NCBI GenBank assembly: GCA_964617015.1
Contig: CAZTVG010000003.1
Span: forward strand, 1-64,000
DNA length: 64,000 bases
Direction of reading: 5' to 3'
Origin: ASMP01 sp964617015
GTDB lineage: Archaea; Nanobdellota; Nanobdellia; Pacearchaeales; GW2011-AR1
Shown: piece after piece, positions 1-8,423 of the stretch
Numbering within the stretch: position 1 is the first letter of the stretch
How the letters are laid out: each line of letters opens with the position of its first letter
Notes under the pieces: generated by a model
The model's database searches: none
What the model was told of the DNA's origin: nothing
What the model saw: the letters and a program-made list of their open reading frames with translations, nothing else
Translations under genes and position numbers: made by a program

Positions 1-1
1 A

Positions 2-61
2 GTATTGATATGGAGACGTAGAAAGAAAAAAGAAGAGCAGGGGGGTGTTCCTGCCCAATAG
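2..61 (+). CDS. C-terminal end of a truncated upstream protein
   Basis: The window opens inside an open frame that ends at the TAG at 59-61. The visible tail reads LIWRRRKKKEEQGGVPAQ, a hydrophobic edge followed by a strongly basic stretch. That is what the end of a single-span membrane protein with a cytoplasmic stop-transfer sequence looks like, and it resembles the RRRKKK tail of the small membrane protein at 52834-53055. Only the tail is visible, so no function can be assigned. Confidence 0.4.
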   Translation, partial: VLIWRRRKKKEEQGGVPAQ

Positions 62-103
62 AAAAATTTATAAGATATAGTTTCCTATAGGTAAATATAG
101 AAT

Positions 104-379
104 ATGATAACTACAATTCAATTAGATAAGAAAACCAAGAAAACGCTGGATTCCTTGAAAATACATCCAAGAGAAAGTTATAATGAAGTAATTAAGAGAA
201 TTTCAGATTCTTCAGTTAGCACCAATACGGATAAAGAAAGTTTGATTGAAACTATAGAAGTTCTTTCTGATCCTGAGACGATGAGGAGTATAGCAAACGC
301 TTTGGAAGAAATTGAAAAAGGAAACTATGGAAAACCATTAGGACAAGTTAAAAAAGAGCTGGGTTTAAATGGTTTATGA
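104..379 (+). CDS. Antitoxin of a type II toxin-antitoxin pair
   Basis: This 91-residue protein begins MITTIQLDKKTKKTLDSLKI, a short beta strand plus helix as in ribbon-helix-helix or AbrB-like archaeal antitoxins, then a YNEVIKRI helix and an acidic, charged C-terminal half that would wrap a toxin. A TATA-like box lies at 66-74. Its stop overlaps the start of the RelE-like gene by 11 bases, the usual antitoxin-first arrangement with translational coupling. The role is inferred from shape and partner; the N-terminal dimer presumably binds its own promoter. Confidence 0.75.
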   Translation: MITTIQLDKKTKKTLDSLKIHPRESYNEVIKRISDSSVSTNTDKESLIETIEVLSDPETMRSIANALEEIEKGNYGKPLGQVKKELGLNGL

Positions 380-620
380 GATTACCATTAAAAATCAGGC
401 AGAGCAGTTCATTAAAAAATTAGACAAAATTACCCAGAAGCAAATTCTTACTAGAATAGAAAAATTAAGACTCAACCCTTATCTGGGAAAATCTCTCGTT
501 GGGAGATTATCTGGTTTAAGAAGTTTAAGGGTTGGTATTTATAGTGTTTTATATGAAGTAAAGGAGATGGAGTTAATGGTTATTGTCTTAAAAATAGGCC
601 ATAGAAAAAGTGTTTATTAA
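369..620 (+). CDS. RelE/ParE-family toxin
   Basis: An 83-residue basic protein with the RelE/ParE layout: an N-terminal strand (YEITIKNQAEQFIKKLDK), two helices, then GRLSGLRSLRVGIYSVLYEV and the C-terminal strand MVIVLKIGHRKSVY. The GLRSLRVGIYSVLYEV core and the IGHRKSVY end are the family hallmark. RelE members cleave mRNA on the ribosome and ParE members poison gyrase; the sequence does not separate the two, although the final HRKSVY resembles mRNA-cleaving members. The start lies inside the antitoxin gene. Confidence 0.85.
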   Translation: MVYEITIKNQAEQFIKKLDKITQKQILTRIEKLRLNPYLGKSLVGRLSGLRSLRVGIYSVLYEVKEMELMVIVLKIGHRKSVY

Positions 621-654
621 ATAACTTTATAAAAATAATGCTTCTCTCTAAACT

Positions 655-1842
655 ATGTTAATCGGACTTGTCGGAAAACCATCTGCAGGAAAGAGCACTT
701 TTTTCAAAGCAGCAACTCTTGCAGAAGTTTCTATAGCGAGCTATCCTTTCACGACAATAAAACCAAACCACGGAATGGGATATGTCAAGGTTGACTGCAT
801 TGACAGGGAATTTAATGTTCAGTGTAATCCCTCACATGGTTTTTGCATTAAAGGGAAAAGATTTATTCCTGTTGAATTGATGGATGTTGCCGGTCTGGTG
901 CCTGGAGCGAGTGAAGGAAAAGGGCTTGGAAACCAGTTCCTTGATGATTTAAGGAAGGCAGATGTTTTTATCCATATTGTAGATGTTTCGGGAACAACAG
1001 ATGCAGAAGGAAAACAAACAGAAAATTATGACCCAAGCAATGATGTTAAGTTTCTGGAAGATGAATTAAACAAATGGTTTCATGGAATCTTGGTCAAGGC
1101 ATGGAAAAGTTTTGCAAGAAAAACTGAGCTTGAAGACACAAATTTTGCAGAAGCTGTTGCAAAGCAGTTTTCTGGTCTGAAAGTTAGTGAAGAACATGTT
1201 AAGGGCATTTTATCTAAAACCAATCTTCCTGAAAAGGTCAGCTCCTGGAATGAAGAGCAGCTCTTCTGGTTTGCGTCGGAACTTCGAAGAGAGGGTAAAC
1301 CGATGATTATTGCCTCAAATAAAGTTGACATGCCCAGAGGAAGAAAAAATTATGAGATGTTAAAAGATAAATTTCCTGCTTTGATAATTGTTCCTTGCTC
1401 TTCAGATGCTGAACTTGCATTAAGAGAAGCCGCGAAGGCTGGTTTGATTGAGTATATCCCCGGCTCAAGAGAATTTGAAATTAAAGGCAAGTTGACAGAA
1501 AAACAAAAACAAGCTCTGAAAAATATTAAAGAAAATGTCCTGGATAAATTTGAGGGTGGAACAGGGGTGCAGGAAGTCTTGAACAAAGCGGTTTTTGAAC
1601 TTTTAAAATACATGGCTGTTTATCCTGTGGATAGCGCAAGTAAACTTACAGATAGTAAAGGAAATATTCTTCCGGACTGTTTCTTGCTTCCTTCAGGAAG
1701 TACTGCTTTGGATTTTGCCTTTTTCCTGCACACAGATTTTGGAAAGAATTTTATCAAGGCAATAGATTCAAGAACAAAAAAAACCCTTGGAAAAAATTAT
1801 GAATTAAAACACAGGGATGCTCTGGAGATTGTTACAAAATGA
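655..1842 (+). CDS. Obg/YchF-like P-loop GTPase with TGS domain
   Basis: A 395-residue cytoplasmic NTPase. Walker A is GKPSAGKST near residue 7-15, switch II is DVAGLVPGASEGKGLGNQFL, and the base-recognition motif is SNKVDM at about residue 221. The C-terminal about 70 residues hold a TGS-like domain (PSGSTALDFAFFLHTDFGKNF). This fits the archaeal branch of the Obg-related family that includes YchF/Ola1, thought to act on ribosomes; the archaeal branch lacks a firm assigned role. The stop overlaps the next gene by 4 bases (ATGA), so the two are co-transcribed. Confidence 0.85.
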   Translation: MLIGLVGKPSAGKSTFFKAATLAEVSIASYPFTTIKPNHGMGYVKVDCIDREFNVQCNPSHGFCIKGKRFIPVELMDVAGLVPGASEGKGLGNQFLDDLRKADVFIHIVDVSGTTDAEGKQTENYDPSNDVKFLEDELNKWFHGILVKAWKSFARKTELEDTNFAEAVAKQFSGLKVSEEHVKGILSKTNLPEKVSSWNEEQLFWFASELRREGKPMIIASNKVDMPRGRKNYEMLKDKFPALIIVPCSSDAELALREAAKAGLIEYIPGSREFEIKGKLTEKQKQALKNIKENVLDKFEGGTGVQEVLNKAVFELLKYMAVYPVDSASKLTDSKGNILPDCFLLPSGSTALDFAFFLHTDFGKNFIKAIDSRTKKTLGKNYELKHRDALEIVTK

Positions 1843-2363
1843 AATATGAATTCGCAGAGGATATACAGGAAATCGCTGATGAAATTTCCAGATTATTGTT
1901 TCCACATGTAAAGCTTGAAAGGATTAAATGTTTCAGAAGCTACGGGACTTCCTCCAGAGGAACAGTTGCAAGATGCCACACCATAGGAAAACTTCTGCAG
2001 AAAGCCATGAATGCCCAGGCATTTTATGCCCTTGAGTTTCTTTCAGAGAGATTTGACAAGATGAACAAAGAAGAACAGGTTAAGGTTATAATTCATGAGC
2101 TTATGCACATTCCAAACAGCTTTGGCGGCGGTTTCAGGCATCATGACCATGTTTGTAAGAGAAGCATTGAGAAAAATTATCGTGCATATAAAATTAAACA
2201 GAGACAAAAGGCAGAGCCTTTAGCTACTTCGTCTAAAAGCAGTCAAAGTAAAGAAACTGAAAAAGAAGATGTTTTTGGATTGATAAAATTAAAATATAAA
2301 AATGAGAATAATTTCAGGGAGATTGAAGAGATAAAAAAAGATGCTCAAAGAGATTTCTTTTAA
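1839..2363 (+). CDS. Putative zinc metallopeptidase
   Basis: A 174-residue protein with the zincin motif HELMH at about residues 87-91 inside VIIHELMHIPNSFGGGFRHH. The following RHHDHVC can supply the third zinc ligand. It matches a small family of archaeal and phage putative metallopeptidases. There is no signal peptide, so it is cytoplasmic. The C-terminal about 40 residues are charged linker. It overlaps the GTPase gene by 4 bases and the DUF192 gene by 23 bases. The substrate is unknown. Confidence 0.7.
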   Translation: MKYEFAEDIQEIADEISRLLFPHVKLERIKCFRSYGTSSRGTVARCHTIGKLLQKAMNAQAFYALEFLSERFDKMNKEEQVKVIIHELMHIPNSFGGGFRHHDHVCKRSIEKNYRAYKIKQRQKAEPLATSSKSSQSKETEKEDVFGLIKLKYKNENNFREIEEIKKDAQRDFF

Positions 2364-2691
2364 TTACAAAGGAAGGAAAATTAAGATAAAAGCAAAGAAC
2401 TGCAATTTTCTTGGAAAATTTTTTGGCTTGATGTTTAAATCAAGGGAAAAGTCTGAAGCTCTTTTGTTTGAGTTCAGGAAACCAGTAAAAATTAAGATTC
2501 ACTCTCTTTTTGTTTTCTTTCCTTTCGCTGCTATATGGCTTGATGATAAGAATAAAATTGTCGACTTTAAGTTTGTCAAGCCCTTTAATTTTATAATCTC
2601 TCCAAAAAAACCCTGCAACAAATTAATAGAAATTCCTATGAACAGGAAATATTATGGAATAATTAAACTTCTCCGACTTGGCTACGCTTAG
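2341..2691 (+). CDS. DUF192 family protein
   Basis: This 116-residue protein follows the DUF192 pattern: a fold-opening strand, FLGKFFGLMFKSREKSEALLFEF, then HSLFVFFPFAAIWLDDKNKIVDF and a C-terminal IEIPMN. DUF192 proteins form a small beta barrel of unknown function. Unlike many bacterial members it has no signal peptide. The start lies 23 bases inside the preceding metallopeptidase gene, so the three genes from 655 form one transcription unit. Confidence 0.75.
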   Translation: MLKEISFNYKGRKIKIKAKNCNFLGKFFGLMFKSREKSEALLFEFRKPVKIKIHSLFVFFPFAAIWLDDKNKIVDFKFVKPFNFIISPKKPCNKLIEIPMNRKYYGIIKLLRLGYA

Positions 2692-2825
2692 ACGAGTTCA
2701 TTTTGTTCGTAATTTCTCTCGGCCATTATCAAAATTTTTCTTCGTGAATTTCCTCGTCGGTGGTTAGAAACATTTAAATACAGAATTGATTTTAGTTATT
2801 TATAATATTAAAAGGGGGTATAAAA

Positions 2826-2975
2826 ATGGGAAAGATAATTGTGAAAAAAGTTATAAAGAGGAAGCCAGGACATCTTTATTACATAGATGGCGCAGGTAAT
2901 GTCTGTGAGGCAAAGATGGCTCGAGGAGGAAAAAGGAAAGGAAAAAAGAAGGCCAAGAAAAGGAGAAGAAGATAA
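2826..2975 (+). CDS. Small basic conserved protein (49 aa)
   Basis: The reading frame encodes MGKIIVKKVIKRKPGHLYYI, then DGAGNVCEAKMARGG and a C-terminal run of Lys/Arg. A strong G-rich ribosome binding site (AAGGGGG) precedes the ATG. From memory, proteins with this KRKPGxLYYIDGxGNVCEA core recur in Woesearchaeota and Pacearchaeota. The very basic tail suggests binding to DNA, RNA or the ribosome, but that is inference. T-rich sequence follows the stop. Confidence 0.8.
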   Translation: MGKIIVKKVIKRKPGHLYYIDGAGNVCEAKMARGGKRKGKKKAKKRRRR

Positions 2976-2976
2976 A

Positions 2977-3005
2977 ATCCTCTTTTTATTTTATTTTTAA
3001 TTTTG
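2977..3005 (+). terminator. T-rich terminator of the small basic protein gene
   Basis: Directly after the TAA come several T runs (CTTTTTATTTTATTTTT), the typical archaeal oligo-T terminator. It also separates this gene from the convergent gene ending at 3006. Confidence 0.5.
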
Positions 3006-3257
3006 TTAATTTAAGTTAATACTCTTTGATATATTTCTTGCCAGTTTTTCCAGATTATGCTCTAAAATTTTAGGAACTATGATAAAGTTTTTATCATACC
3101 ACACTATATCACTATTCATAATTCTTCTATAATAAACTTTACTTCCATTCTCTTTAATATCTTTTGTAGATATTTCAAAAATTTCTGGTTTTCTGCGAAA
3201 AAAGTAAGCCCTTACCTTTCCTTCACCCACAAATTCAAGTGCTGAGATTCTCTTCAT
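3006..3257 (-). CDS. Hypothetical protein (83 aa)
   Basis: Not recognised. The protein starts MKRISALEFVGEGKVRAYFF and is basic, with alternating strand-like segments (SKVYYRRIMNSDIVWYDKNFIIV) and a C-terminal helix. It lies alone on the minus strand between the small basic protein and Kae1. No membrane segment or metal motif is seen. The intact frame and sensible flanks make it a likely real gene. Confidence 0.55.
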   Translation of the reverse strand: MKRISALEFVGEGKVRAYFFRRKPEIFEISTKDIKENGSKVYYRRIMNSDIVWYDKNFIIVPKILEHNLEKLARNISKSINLN

Positions 3258-3337
3258 ACATTATTCAAGAATTTAATCAATATATAATTTGTGTTACTTA
3301 ATCATAATTTTATAAATCTCTTTTTTCTTGAATACCC

Positions 3338-4327
3338 ATGGCAACTATTCTTGGGATAGAATCAACTGCGCACACTTTTGGGGTAGCTGTAGTCAGAAAC
3401 GGAAAGATTCTCTCTAACGTTAAGAGAAGTTATGTTACAGAGAAAGGAGGGATAATTCCCATGGAAGCTGCAAAACATCACCAGGAAAATAAAAGAGAGA
3501 TTTATTTTGAATCTCTTCGGCAGGCAGGAATCAAGGAAAAGGAAATAGATGCTGTAGCTATCTCTCAGGGGCCGGGTTTGGCCCCTTGTTTGCTTGAGGG
3601 AATGAGGTTTGCAAAAGAGCTGGCGGTTAATTTAAGGAAACCAATGGTTCCTGTAAATCATTGTGTATCTCACCTTGAAATTGGGAGAATTACTGGAGCA
3701 AAAGATCCTGTCATGCTTTATGTTTCTGGAGCAAACACACAGGTAATTTCATATGCCTCTGGAAAATTTCGTGTGTTTGGGGAGACTCTTGATATAGGTA
3801 TTGGAAATTTCATAGATACTTTTGCCAGATATGCGGGAATTGGTTTTCCGGGAGGTCCTGTTATTCAAAAACTTGCTGAACAGGGAAAAAATTTTGTAGA
3901 ACTTCCTTACAAAGTCAAGGGAATGGATGTTGCCCTTTCAGGAATTTTAACAAACCTGAGACAAAAGCTTGAATCAGAAAAATACAGCCTGAATGACCTT
4001 GCTTATTCACTTCAGGAAAATGTTTTTGCAATGCTCGTGGAAGTTTCTGAGAGGGCTCTGGCTCACACAGGAAAGAAAGAGCTTTTGCTCGGAGGAGGTG
4101 TGGCATGCAACAAGAGGCTTCAGGAAATGTGCAGGATTATGTGCAGAGAAAGAGGAGCGAGATTTTTTTGCCCGGAGAATTCTCTTCTGGTTGATAATGC
4201 TGCTATGATAGCTTTTCTTGGAGAAATTTTATTTAATAACAAAGATTATGTAGATGTTAAAAATATTGATAACATAGATATACTTCCTAGGCAACGCACA
4301 GATCAAGTAGAAATAAAATATAGGTAA
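3338..4327 (+). CDS. kae1: Kae1, tRNA threonylcarbamoyladenosine synthase catalytic subunit
   Basis: A 329-residue member of the Kae1/TsaD family, which transfers the threonylcarbamoyl group to A37 of ANN-decoding tRNAs within KEOPS. It has the ASKHA phosphate-binding start (ILGIESTAHTFGVAVV), the metal ligands HHQEN near residue 46, VNHCVSHLE, the LYVSGANTQV phosphate motif, GFPGGP, the LGGGVACN loop and the DNAAMIA ligand Asp. No Bud32 kinase is fused at the C terminus, unlike some archaea. The C-terminal residues (RQRTDQVEIKYR) deviate from the usual ending, and a more canonical second ending lies just downstream at 4381-4470. Confidence 0.95.
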   Translation: MATILGIESTAHTFGVAVVRNGKILSNVKRSYVTEKGGIIPMEAAKHHQENKREIYFESLRQAGIKEKEIDAVAISQGPGLAPCLLEGMRFAKELAVNLRKPMVPVNHCVSHLEIGRITGAKDPVMLYVSGANTQVISYASGKFRVFGETLDIGIGNFIDTFARYAGIGFPGGPVIQKLAEQGKNFVELPYKVKGMDVALSGILTNLRQKLESEKYSLNDLAYSLQENVFAMLVEVSERALAHTGKKELLLGGGVACNKRLQEMCRIMCRERGARFFCPENSLLVDNAAMIAFLGEILFNNKDYVDVKNIDNIDILPRQRTDQVEIKYR

Positions 4328-4380
4328 GGCCAAACTTCCCTATCGCACTGAACTAATCCAGCTCTTTCTAATTTTAAAAA

Positions 4381-4470
4381 GTGGTAGATTATTTTAACTT
4401 TAGAGATATTGACAAGGTAGACATAGCACCCAGAGAAAGGACAGATGATGTTGAGGTTTGTTGGCGCTAA
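4381..4470 (+). pseudogene. Relic of a second Kae1 3' end
   Basis: In frame from 4381 to the TAA at 4468-4470 the sequence encodes VVDYFNFRDIDKVDIAPRER then TDDVEVCWR. It aligns without gaps to the last 26 residues of the intact Kae1 just upstream (YVDVKNIDNIDILPRQRTDQ...), with about half the residues identical. A stop codon lies immediately upstream in the frame and there is no start. It is therefore a detached, orphaned Kae1 C terminus, left by duplication, replacement or recombination. Its stop overlaps the end of the convergent radical SAM gene. Confidence 0.75.
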
Positions 4471-6272
4471 AACTGAGTAGCCCTTGTTCTGTATTCACTT
4501 GTTATTTCATTTAGTTTCATCTTTAATTCTTCGAGAGCAGTTTCTGCTCCTTTCCTGAAATCTTTATGTAACCTTCCAAATCTTTTTTCTTCTCTGCTAA
4601 TTACTTTTTGGGCTCTTTTAGAAATTAATTCTAGTCTTTCATAAACTTCTCCACTCTTGGCATAAATCCTTTCAGCTGTATTGGCAAATCTTTCATATGT
4701 TTTTTGGATTAGTGGAATATATTCACTTGCTTCTAATGTAGCGTCTGTGATTTTTTTGAAATGATCAAATTTAATAGCGTAAGCGGCTGCTTCCGGGAAA
4801 TCACCTGGTTTGTTCCAGGCAGTCTCAATCAAATATTTTGCGTATTCCCAGCCTCCTTTTGCAAAAAGTTGTCCTTTTATAGATTTGCCAAGAATTACAA
4901 GTCCTTCAAGAACTGGTCTTTTTGTTCTGTGATGTGGACCCCGATTTTTCTGGAGAGTCCTGCATCGCTCGAAATAGTTTTTGGCGTTAAATAATTCACC
5001 AAGAAGCCATTTATATCCTTTCAATAATTCTTCTTCGTTTAGTTCTGTTCTTGTTTCAAAATTAAATCCTAACTGGTGTGTGTTGTTTCCGCTTGAATCT
5101 CCTCTGAGTCTTCCTTCTCTTTCAAGACGCTTGTGTAAATCAGTTCCTTTTACGACTGTTAATAGCCCTGGCATTGAAGCAGGAATTCCTGCTTCTTGAA
5201 TGAAATTATACAATTTACCTAAAGAACCTTTTTTTTCTCCATCAGTTCCAACGATAAATCCTCCTGAAACTTCTAAACCTTCTCGTTGTATTCTTCTTAC
5301 TGCTTCAAGTGGATGCATTTTTGTGTTTTGTCCTTTTTTCATATTTTTTAAAACATCATTATCAACAGATTCTATACCAAGAAAGACATGATTAAATCCT
5401 GCTTTTTGCATGCCTTTTAAGATGTCTTCATTATTGTCCCAAGCTAAATTCATACTTGCTTCTGTGAAGAAAGATAAAGGATAATCATTTTCCTGTTGCC
5501 ATTTGGTTATCCAAGGAAGTAATTCTTTGACGTTCTTTCTGTTACCAATAAAATTGTCATCGACAATGAAAACTTCTCCTCTATATTCATTCTTATAAAG
5601 AGCATTCAATTCTTCAATCATTTGATGAGGAGTTTTTGTTCTTGGTTCTTTTCCATAGAGCGTTGTGATATCACAGAAATCACAGTTAAATGGGCATCCT
5701 CTTGAGAATTGGATTGCGGCAGCCCAGTAATTTCCTAAGTCTGTCAAATCCCATCTTGGCAATGGTGTTTTTGTGATGAGTGTTTTCCTTCCTTTTGTTA
5801 ATTCAACTAATCCTCTTGTTCTTTCATATACATTTTCCTCTGTCCAGACTCCTTTTTCTGCCCCATTTAATAAGTCTTCTAAGAATGGTCTGAGAGTGAC
5901 TTCTGCTTCTCCTGCGACCACATAATCTGCCCCTGTTTTTTCAGGGTGTGTTGTTGGAAAAGGCCCTCCTGCAACAACTTTTTTCCCTAGACTATGAGCT
6001 CTTTCAGCAATTTCATTATGAGAATCTCCTTGTACAATCATTGATGAAGTGAATACAATGTCTGTATTCTCTAGATGTTCTTCTGTTAAAGGCTCAACGT
6101 TTAGGTCGACCAGTCTTTGTGCTTCAAATCCTTTTGGAAGCATAGCCATTACTGTCAGCAATCCGGTTGGGGTCATTATTGCTTTTTTCCCAACGTATTC
6201 CATGGAGTTTCTGTAGCTCCAAAATGTTTCGGGAAATTCTGGAAATACTGGAAGCACTCTTATTGTGCTCAT
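4467..6272 (-). CDS. B12-binding domain radical SAM protein
   Basis: A 601-residue enzyme. Residues 1-150 form a cobalamin-binding-like Rossmann domain (TPTGLLTVMAMLP, FTSSMIVQGDSHNEIAERA, VVAGGPFPTTHPE, YVVAGEAE). The radical SAM core follows, with the 4Fe-4S motif RGCPFNCDFC (CX3CX2C) near residue 190. A further C-terminal domain of about 250 residues resembles DUF4070. Members of this class often catalyse methylations at unreactive carbons, but the substrate cannot be read from sequence. It lies 97 bases downstream of cfa on the same strand, so the pair may be co-transcribed. Confidence 0.8.
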   Translation of the reverse strand: MSTIRVLPVFPEFPETFWSYRNSMEYVGKKAIMTPTGLLTVMAMLPKGFEAQRLVDLNVEPLTEEHLENTDIVFTSSMIVQGDSHNEIAERAHSLGKKVVAGGPFPTTHPEKTGADYVVAGEAEVTLRPFLEDLLNGAEKGVWTEENVYERTRGLVELTKGRKTLITKTPLPRWDLTDLGNYWAAAIQFSRGCPFNCDFCDITTLYGKEPRTKTPHQMIEELNALYKNEYRGEVFIVDDNFIGNRKNVKELLPWITKWQQENDYPLSFFTEASMNLAWDNNEDILKGMQKAGFNHVFLGIESVDNDVLKNMKKGQNTKMHPLEAVRRIQREGLEVSGGFIVGTDGEKKGSLGKLYNFIQEAGIPASMPGLLTVVKGTDLHKRLEREGRLRGDSSGNNTHQLGFNFETRTELNEEELLKGYKWLLGELFNAKNYFERCRTLQKNRGPHHRTKRPVLEGLVILGKSIKGQLFAKGGWEYAKYLIETAWNKPGDFPEAAAYAIKFDHFKKITDATLEASEYIPLIQKTYERFANTAERIYAKSGEVYERLELISKRAQKVISREEKRFGRLHKDFRKGAETALEELKMKLNEITSEYRTRATQF

Positions 6273-6368
6273 TATCTAAGTGAATTTAATTGGTTTTTAA
6301 ATGTTTATCGTTTATATTAATAATTTTTCCCTTATGAGACATGATAGCTTTTCCTGGAAAAAAGATGA

Positions 6369-7484
6369 TTATCTAACAGACTTATATCCCCCATAGACTC
6401 CTTTTTTTGACAAAACTATCTGCCATAACTGACGCTTTCTTGCACGAAATCCTCCGGCAGAAGCCAATAAGTAGTATTTCCACATCCTGTAAAATCTTTG
6501 GTCATAATTTTTCTTGATTTTACTCCAGTTTTTCTTGAAATTTTCAAACCACGCCATAAGTGTTTTATCATAATCAGTACCAAAGTTATGCCAGTCTTCC
6601 ATTACAAATAAATTCTCTATGGATTCTCCTATTTGTTTTATTGATGGTAGCATGCTGTTTGGAAAAATATACCTGTCTACCCAAAGATCTGTTGCTATCA
6701 AAGACCTATTTCCCCCTATGGTGTGGAGCAAAAATAACCCATCATCTTTCAAAATTTTATGGATTACTTTCATAAATTTTCTGTAATTTTTAACACCAAC
6801 ATGCTCAAACATTCCTATTGATATTATATGGTCAAATTTTTCATTAATATCCCTGTAATCCTGTAGTCTAATTTCGACAGGAAGGCCTTCACAAAGCTTT
6901 TTTGCAAGCGCGGCTTGTTCTTTTGAGACAGTTATTCCAACCACTCTGACTTTATACTTTTCTGCTGCATACTTTGCAAAGCTTCCCCAACCGCAGCCAA
7001 TATCAAGGATTTTCTGGCCTGGTTTGAGGTCTAGTTTTTTGCATATTAAATCAAGTTTTGCTTCCTGCGCCTGATCAAGATTCTTTGCTTTTTTCCAGTA
7101 CCCACAGGAATACACAAGTCTTTTATCCAGCATCGCTTTATACAAATCATTTCCTTTATCATAATGCTTTTTTCCAATTTGAAATGCCCTTGATTTTGAT
7201 TGCAAATTAAAAATTTTTGATTTGATAACATGAAATATTAATGATATTGGAATAATTTTTTTATTTAAATCCGCGTAAATTATTTTATAAAAGAACTGAT
7301 CTAATTTTTTAGAGTCCCACCATGAATCCATATAAGATTCACCCAGGCCAAGCGAGCCTTGAGAAAGCACTCTTTTATAAAAATCTTTATTATTGACTTT
7401 TATGTCCCAGTCTCTGTTGCCATTGATTTTCACATCCGCATACTTAAGAAGCTTCCGTACGGTTTTTAATGCCCTATCTTTCAT
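6369..7484 (-). CDS. cfa: Cyclopropane-fatty-acyl-phospholipid synthase
   Basis: A 371-residue SAM-dependent methyltransferase that adds a methylene group across cis double bonds of phospholipid acyl chains. The family pattern is intact: KKHYDKGNDLYKAMLD, the active-site Cys in YSCGYW, the SAM motif LDIGCGWGSFAKYAAE, FEHVG, HTIGG, and the C-terminal RMWKYYLLASAGGFRAR with the bicarbonate-site Tyr. These match the catalytic Cys, Glu, His and Tyr of E. coli Cfa. The enzyme requires ester-linked unsaturated acyl chains, which archaea normally lack, so bacterial origin is likely. Confidence 0.9.
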   Translation of the reverse strand: MKDRALKTVRKLLKYADVKINGNRDWDIKVNNKDFYKRVLSQGSLGLGESYMDSWWDSKKLDQFFYKIIYADLNKKIIPISLIFHVIKSKIFNLQSKSRAFQIGKKHYDKGNDLYKAMLDKRLVYSCGYWKKAKNLDQAQEAKLDLICKKLDLKPGQKILDIGCGWGSFAKYAAEKYKVRVVGITVSKEQAALAKKLCEGLPVEIRLQDYRDINEKFDHIISIGMFEHVGVKNYRKFMKVIHKILKDDGLFLLHTIGGNRSLIATDLWVDRYIFPNSMLPSIKQIGESIENLFVMEDWHNFGTDYDKTLMAWFENFKKNWSKIKKNYDQRFYRMWKYYLLASAGGFRARKRQLWQIVLSKKGVYGGYKSVR

Positions 7485-7541
7485 AAGATTTAGATTTTAG
7501 AACTATTTATAAAACTTGTTGGATTGGCTGGAGATAAGGAA

Positions 7542-7922
7542 TTATTCAACTCTGGCTACAAGTCCTCTTGGACTAAGAATTCTTGCAAAAGCTTCTGCAT
7601 CAGCCTTATTGGTAAAATATGCTGAATATCCTATACTTAGTCTTGGTTCAATATGATATCCTGATGGGTCATATATAAAAAAGTTCCCTCTTGGTTCTGT
7701 AGTTATTATTCCTCTGTCTTTTAGTATATTTTTTGCATCAATGTAATTACTAGTTCTTTGTTCTCGATCTATCTCTCTTAAATCAAGGAGATATTCCCAT
7801 TCAACCTGACCATCTATAATTAATTTTTTTTCTATTTCTTTCCTGGATTTGCTTAAACCCATGCTTTTAAAATATAATCTTGTTTTATAAGAATTTATGT
7901 AGTGAAATATCCACGGAAACAT
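7542..7922 (-). CDS. Hypothetical protein (126 aa)
   Basis: Not recognised. The C-terminal half has alternating strands (GYHIEPRLSIGYSAYFTNKA then DAEAFARILSPRGLVARVE), which suggests a small alpha/beta domain of the SPOR or ACT kind. The N-terminal half is helical and charged (SKSRKEIEKKLIIDGQVEWE). An internal Met at 7862 would remove a 20-residue hydrophobic, basic leader and may be the true start. Confidence 0.55.
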   Translation of the reverse strand: MFPWIFHYINSYKTRLYFKSMGLSKSRKEIEKKLIIDGQVEWEYLLDLREIDREQRTSNYIDAKNILKDRGIITTEPRGNFFIYDPSGYHIEPRLSIGYSAYFTNKADAEAFARILSPRGLVARVE

Positions 7923-7996
7923 TTTTAAATCAGTTTTTGCCTTAATATTTATCCGATGACTTAAAACGAGGATAAACCTCGTTCTGGTATATTAAA

Positions 7997-8317
7997 ATGG
8001 ATATTTATGGATTAATTGAGAAGGCAAGAAAGACAGGAAAAGTGGAGAAAGGAACCAACGAGGTTACGAAAGCAATAGAGAGAGCTACTGCAAAGCTGGT
8101 TGTGTATGCTAGCGATGTTGAGCCTAAGGAGATTGTTCAGCATTTGCCTGTTTTATGCAAAGAAAAAAATATTCCTTGCAAAGAGGTTGACAGTAAACAG
8201 AAGCTGGGAATTGCTGTAGGAATTCCTGTGGCTGCCTCGTCTGTCGCTGTTATAGAGCCGGGCGAAGCTGAAAAAGATATTGCTGGACTTGAAGAAATGA
8301 ATCAATATGATAACTGA
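7997..8317 (+). CDS. rpl7ae: Ribosomal protein L7Ae
   Basis: A 106-residue kink-turn RNA-binding protein. KGTNEVTKAIERATAKLVVY is the RNA-binding and helix core, ASDVEPKEIVQHLPVLCKEK and the hydrophobic loop GIAVGIPVAASSVAVIEPG complete the family pattern. In archaea L7Ae is shared by the large ribosomal subunit, box C/D and H/ACA RNPs and RNase P. It heads the L7Ae-S28e-L24e cluster that is common in archaea. Confidence 0.95.
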   Translation: MDIYGLIEKARKTGKVEKGTNEVTKAIERATAKLVVYASDVEPKEIVQHLPVLCKEKNIPCKEVDSKQKLGIAVGIPVAASSVAVIEPGEAEKDIAGLEEMNQYDN

Positions 8318-8423
8318 TAATAAATTTGCTGATAAAAAGTTATTCAGGCAATGACTAACTATCTAGATATTTAAATTTAGAAACTTAACAGAATAGATAA
8401 AGAATCTAAGTTAAAAAATAAAA

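Noticed and set aside
2691..2762. Inverted GACGAG ... CTCGTC with TTCA/TGAA inner pair
   Set aside because: The loop is about 50 bases and the stem short and broken; not enough to call an RNA or terminator.
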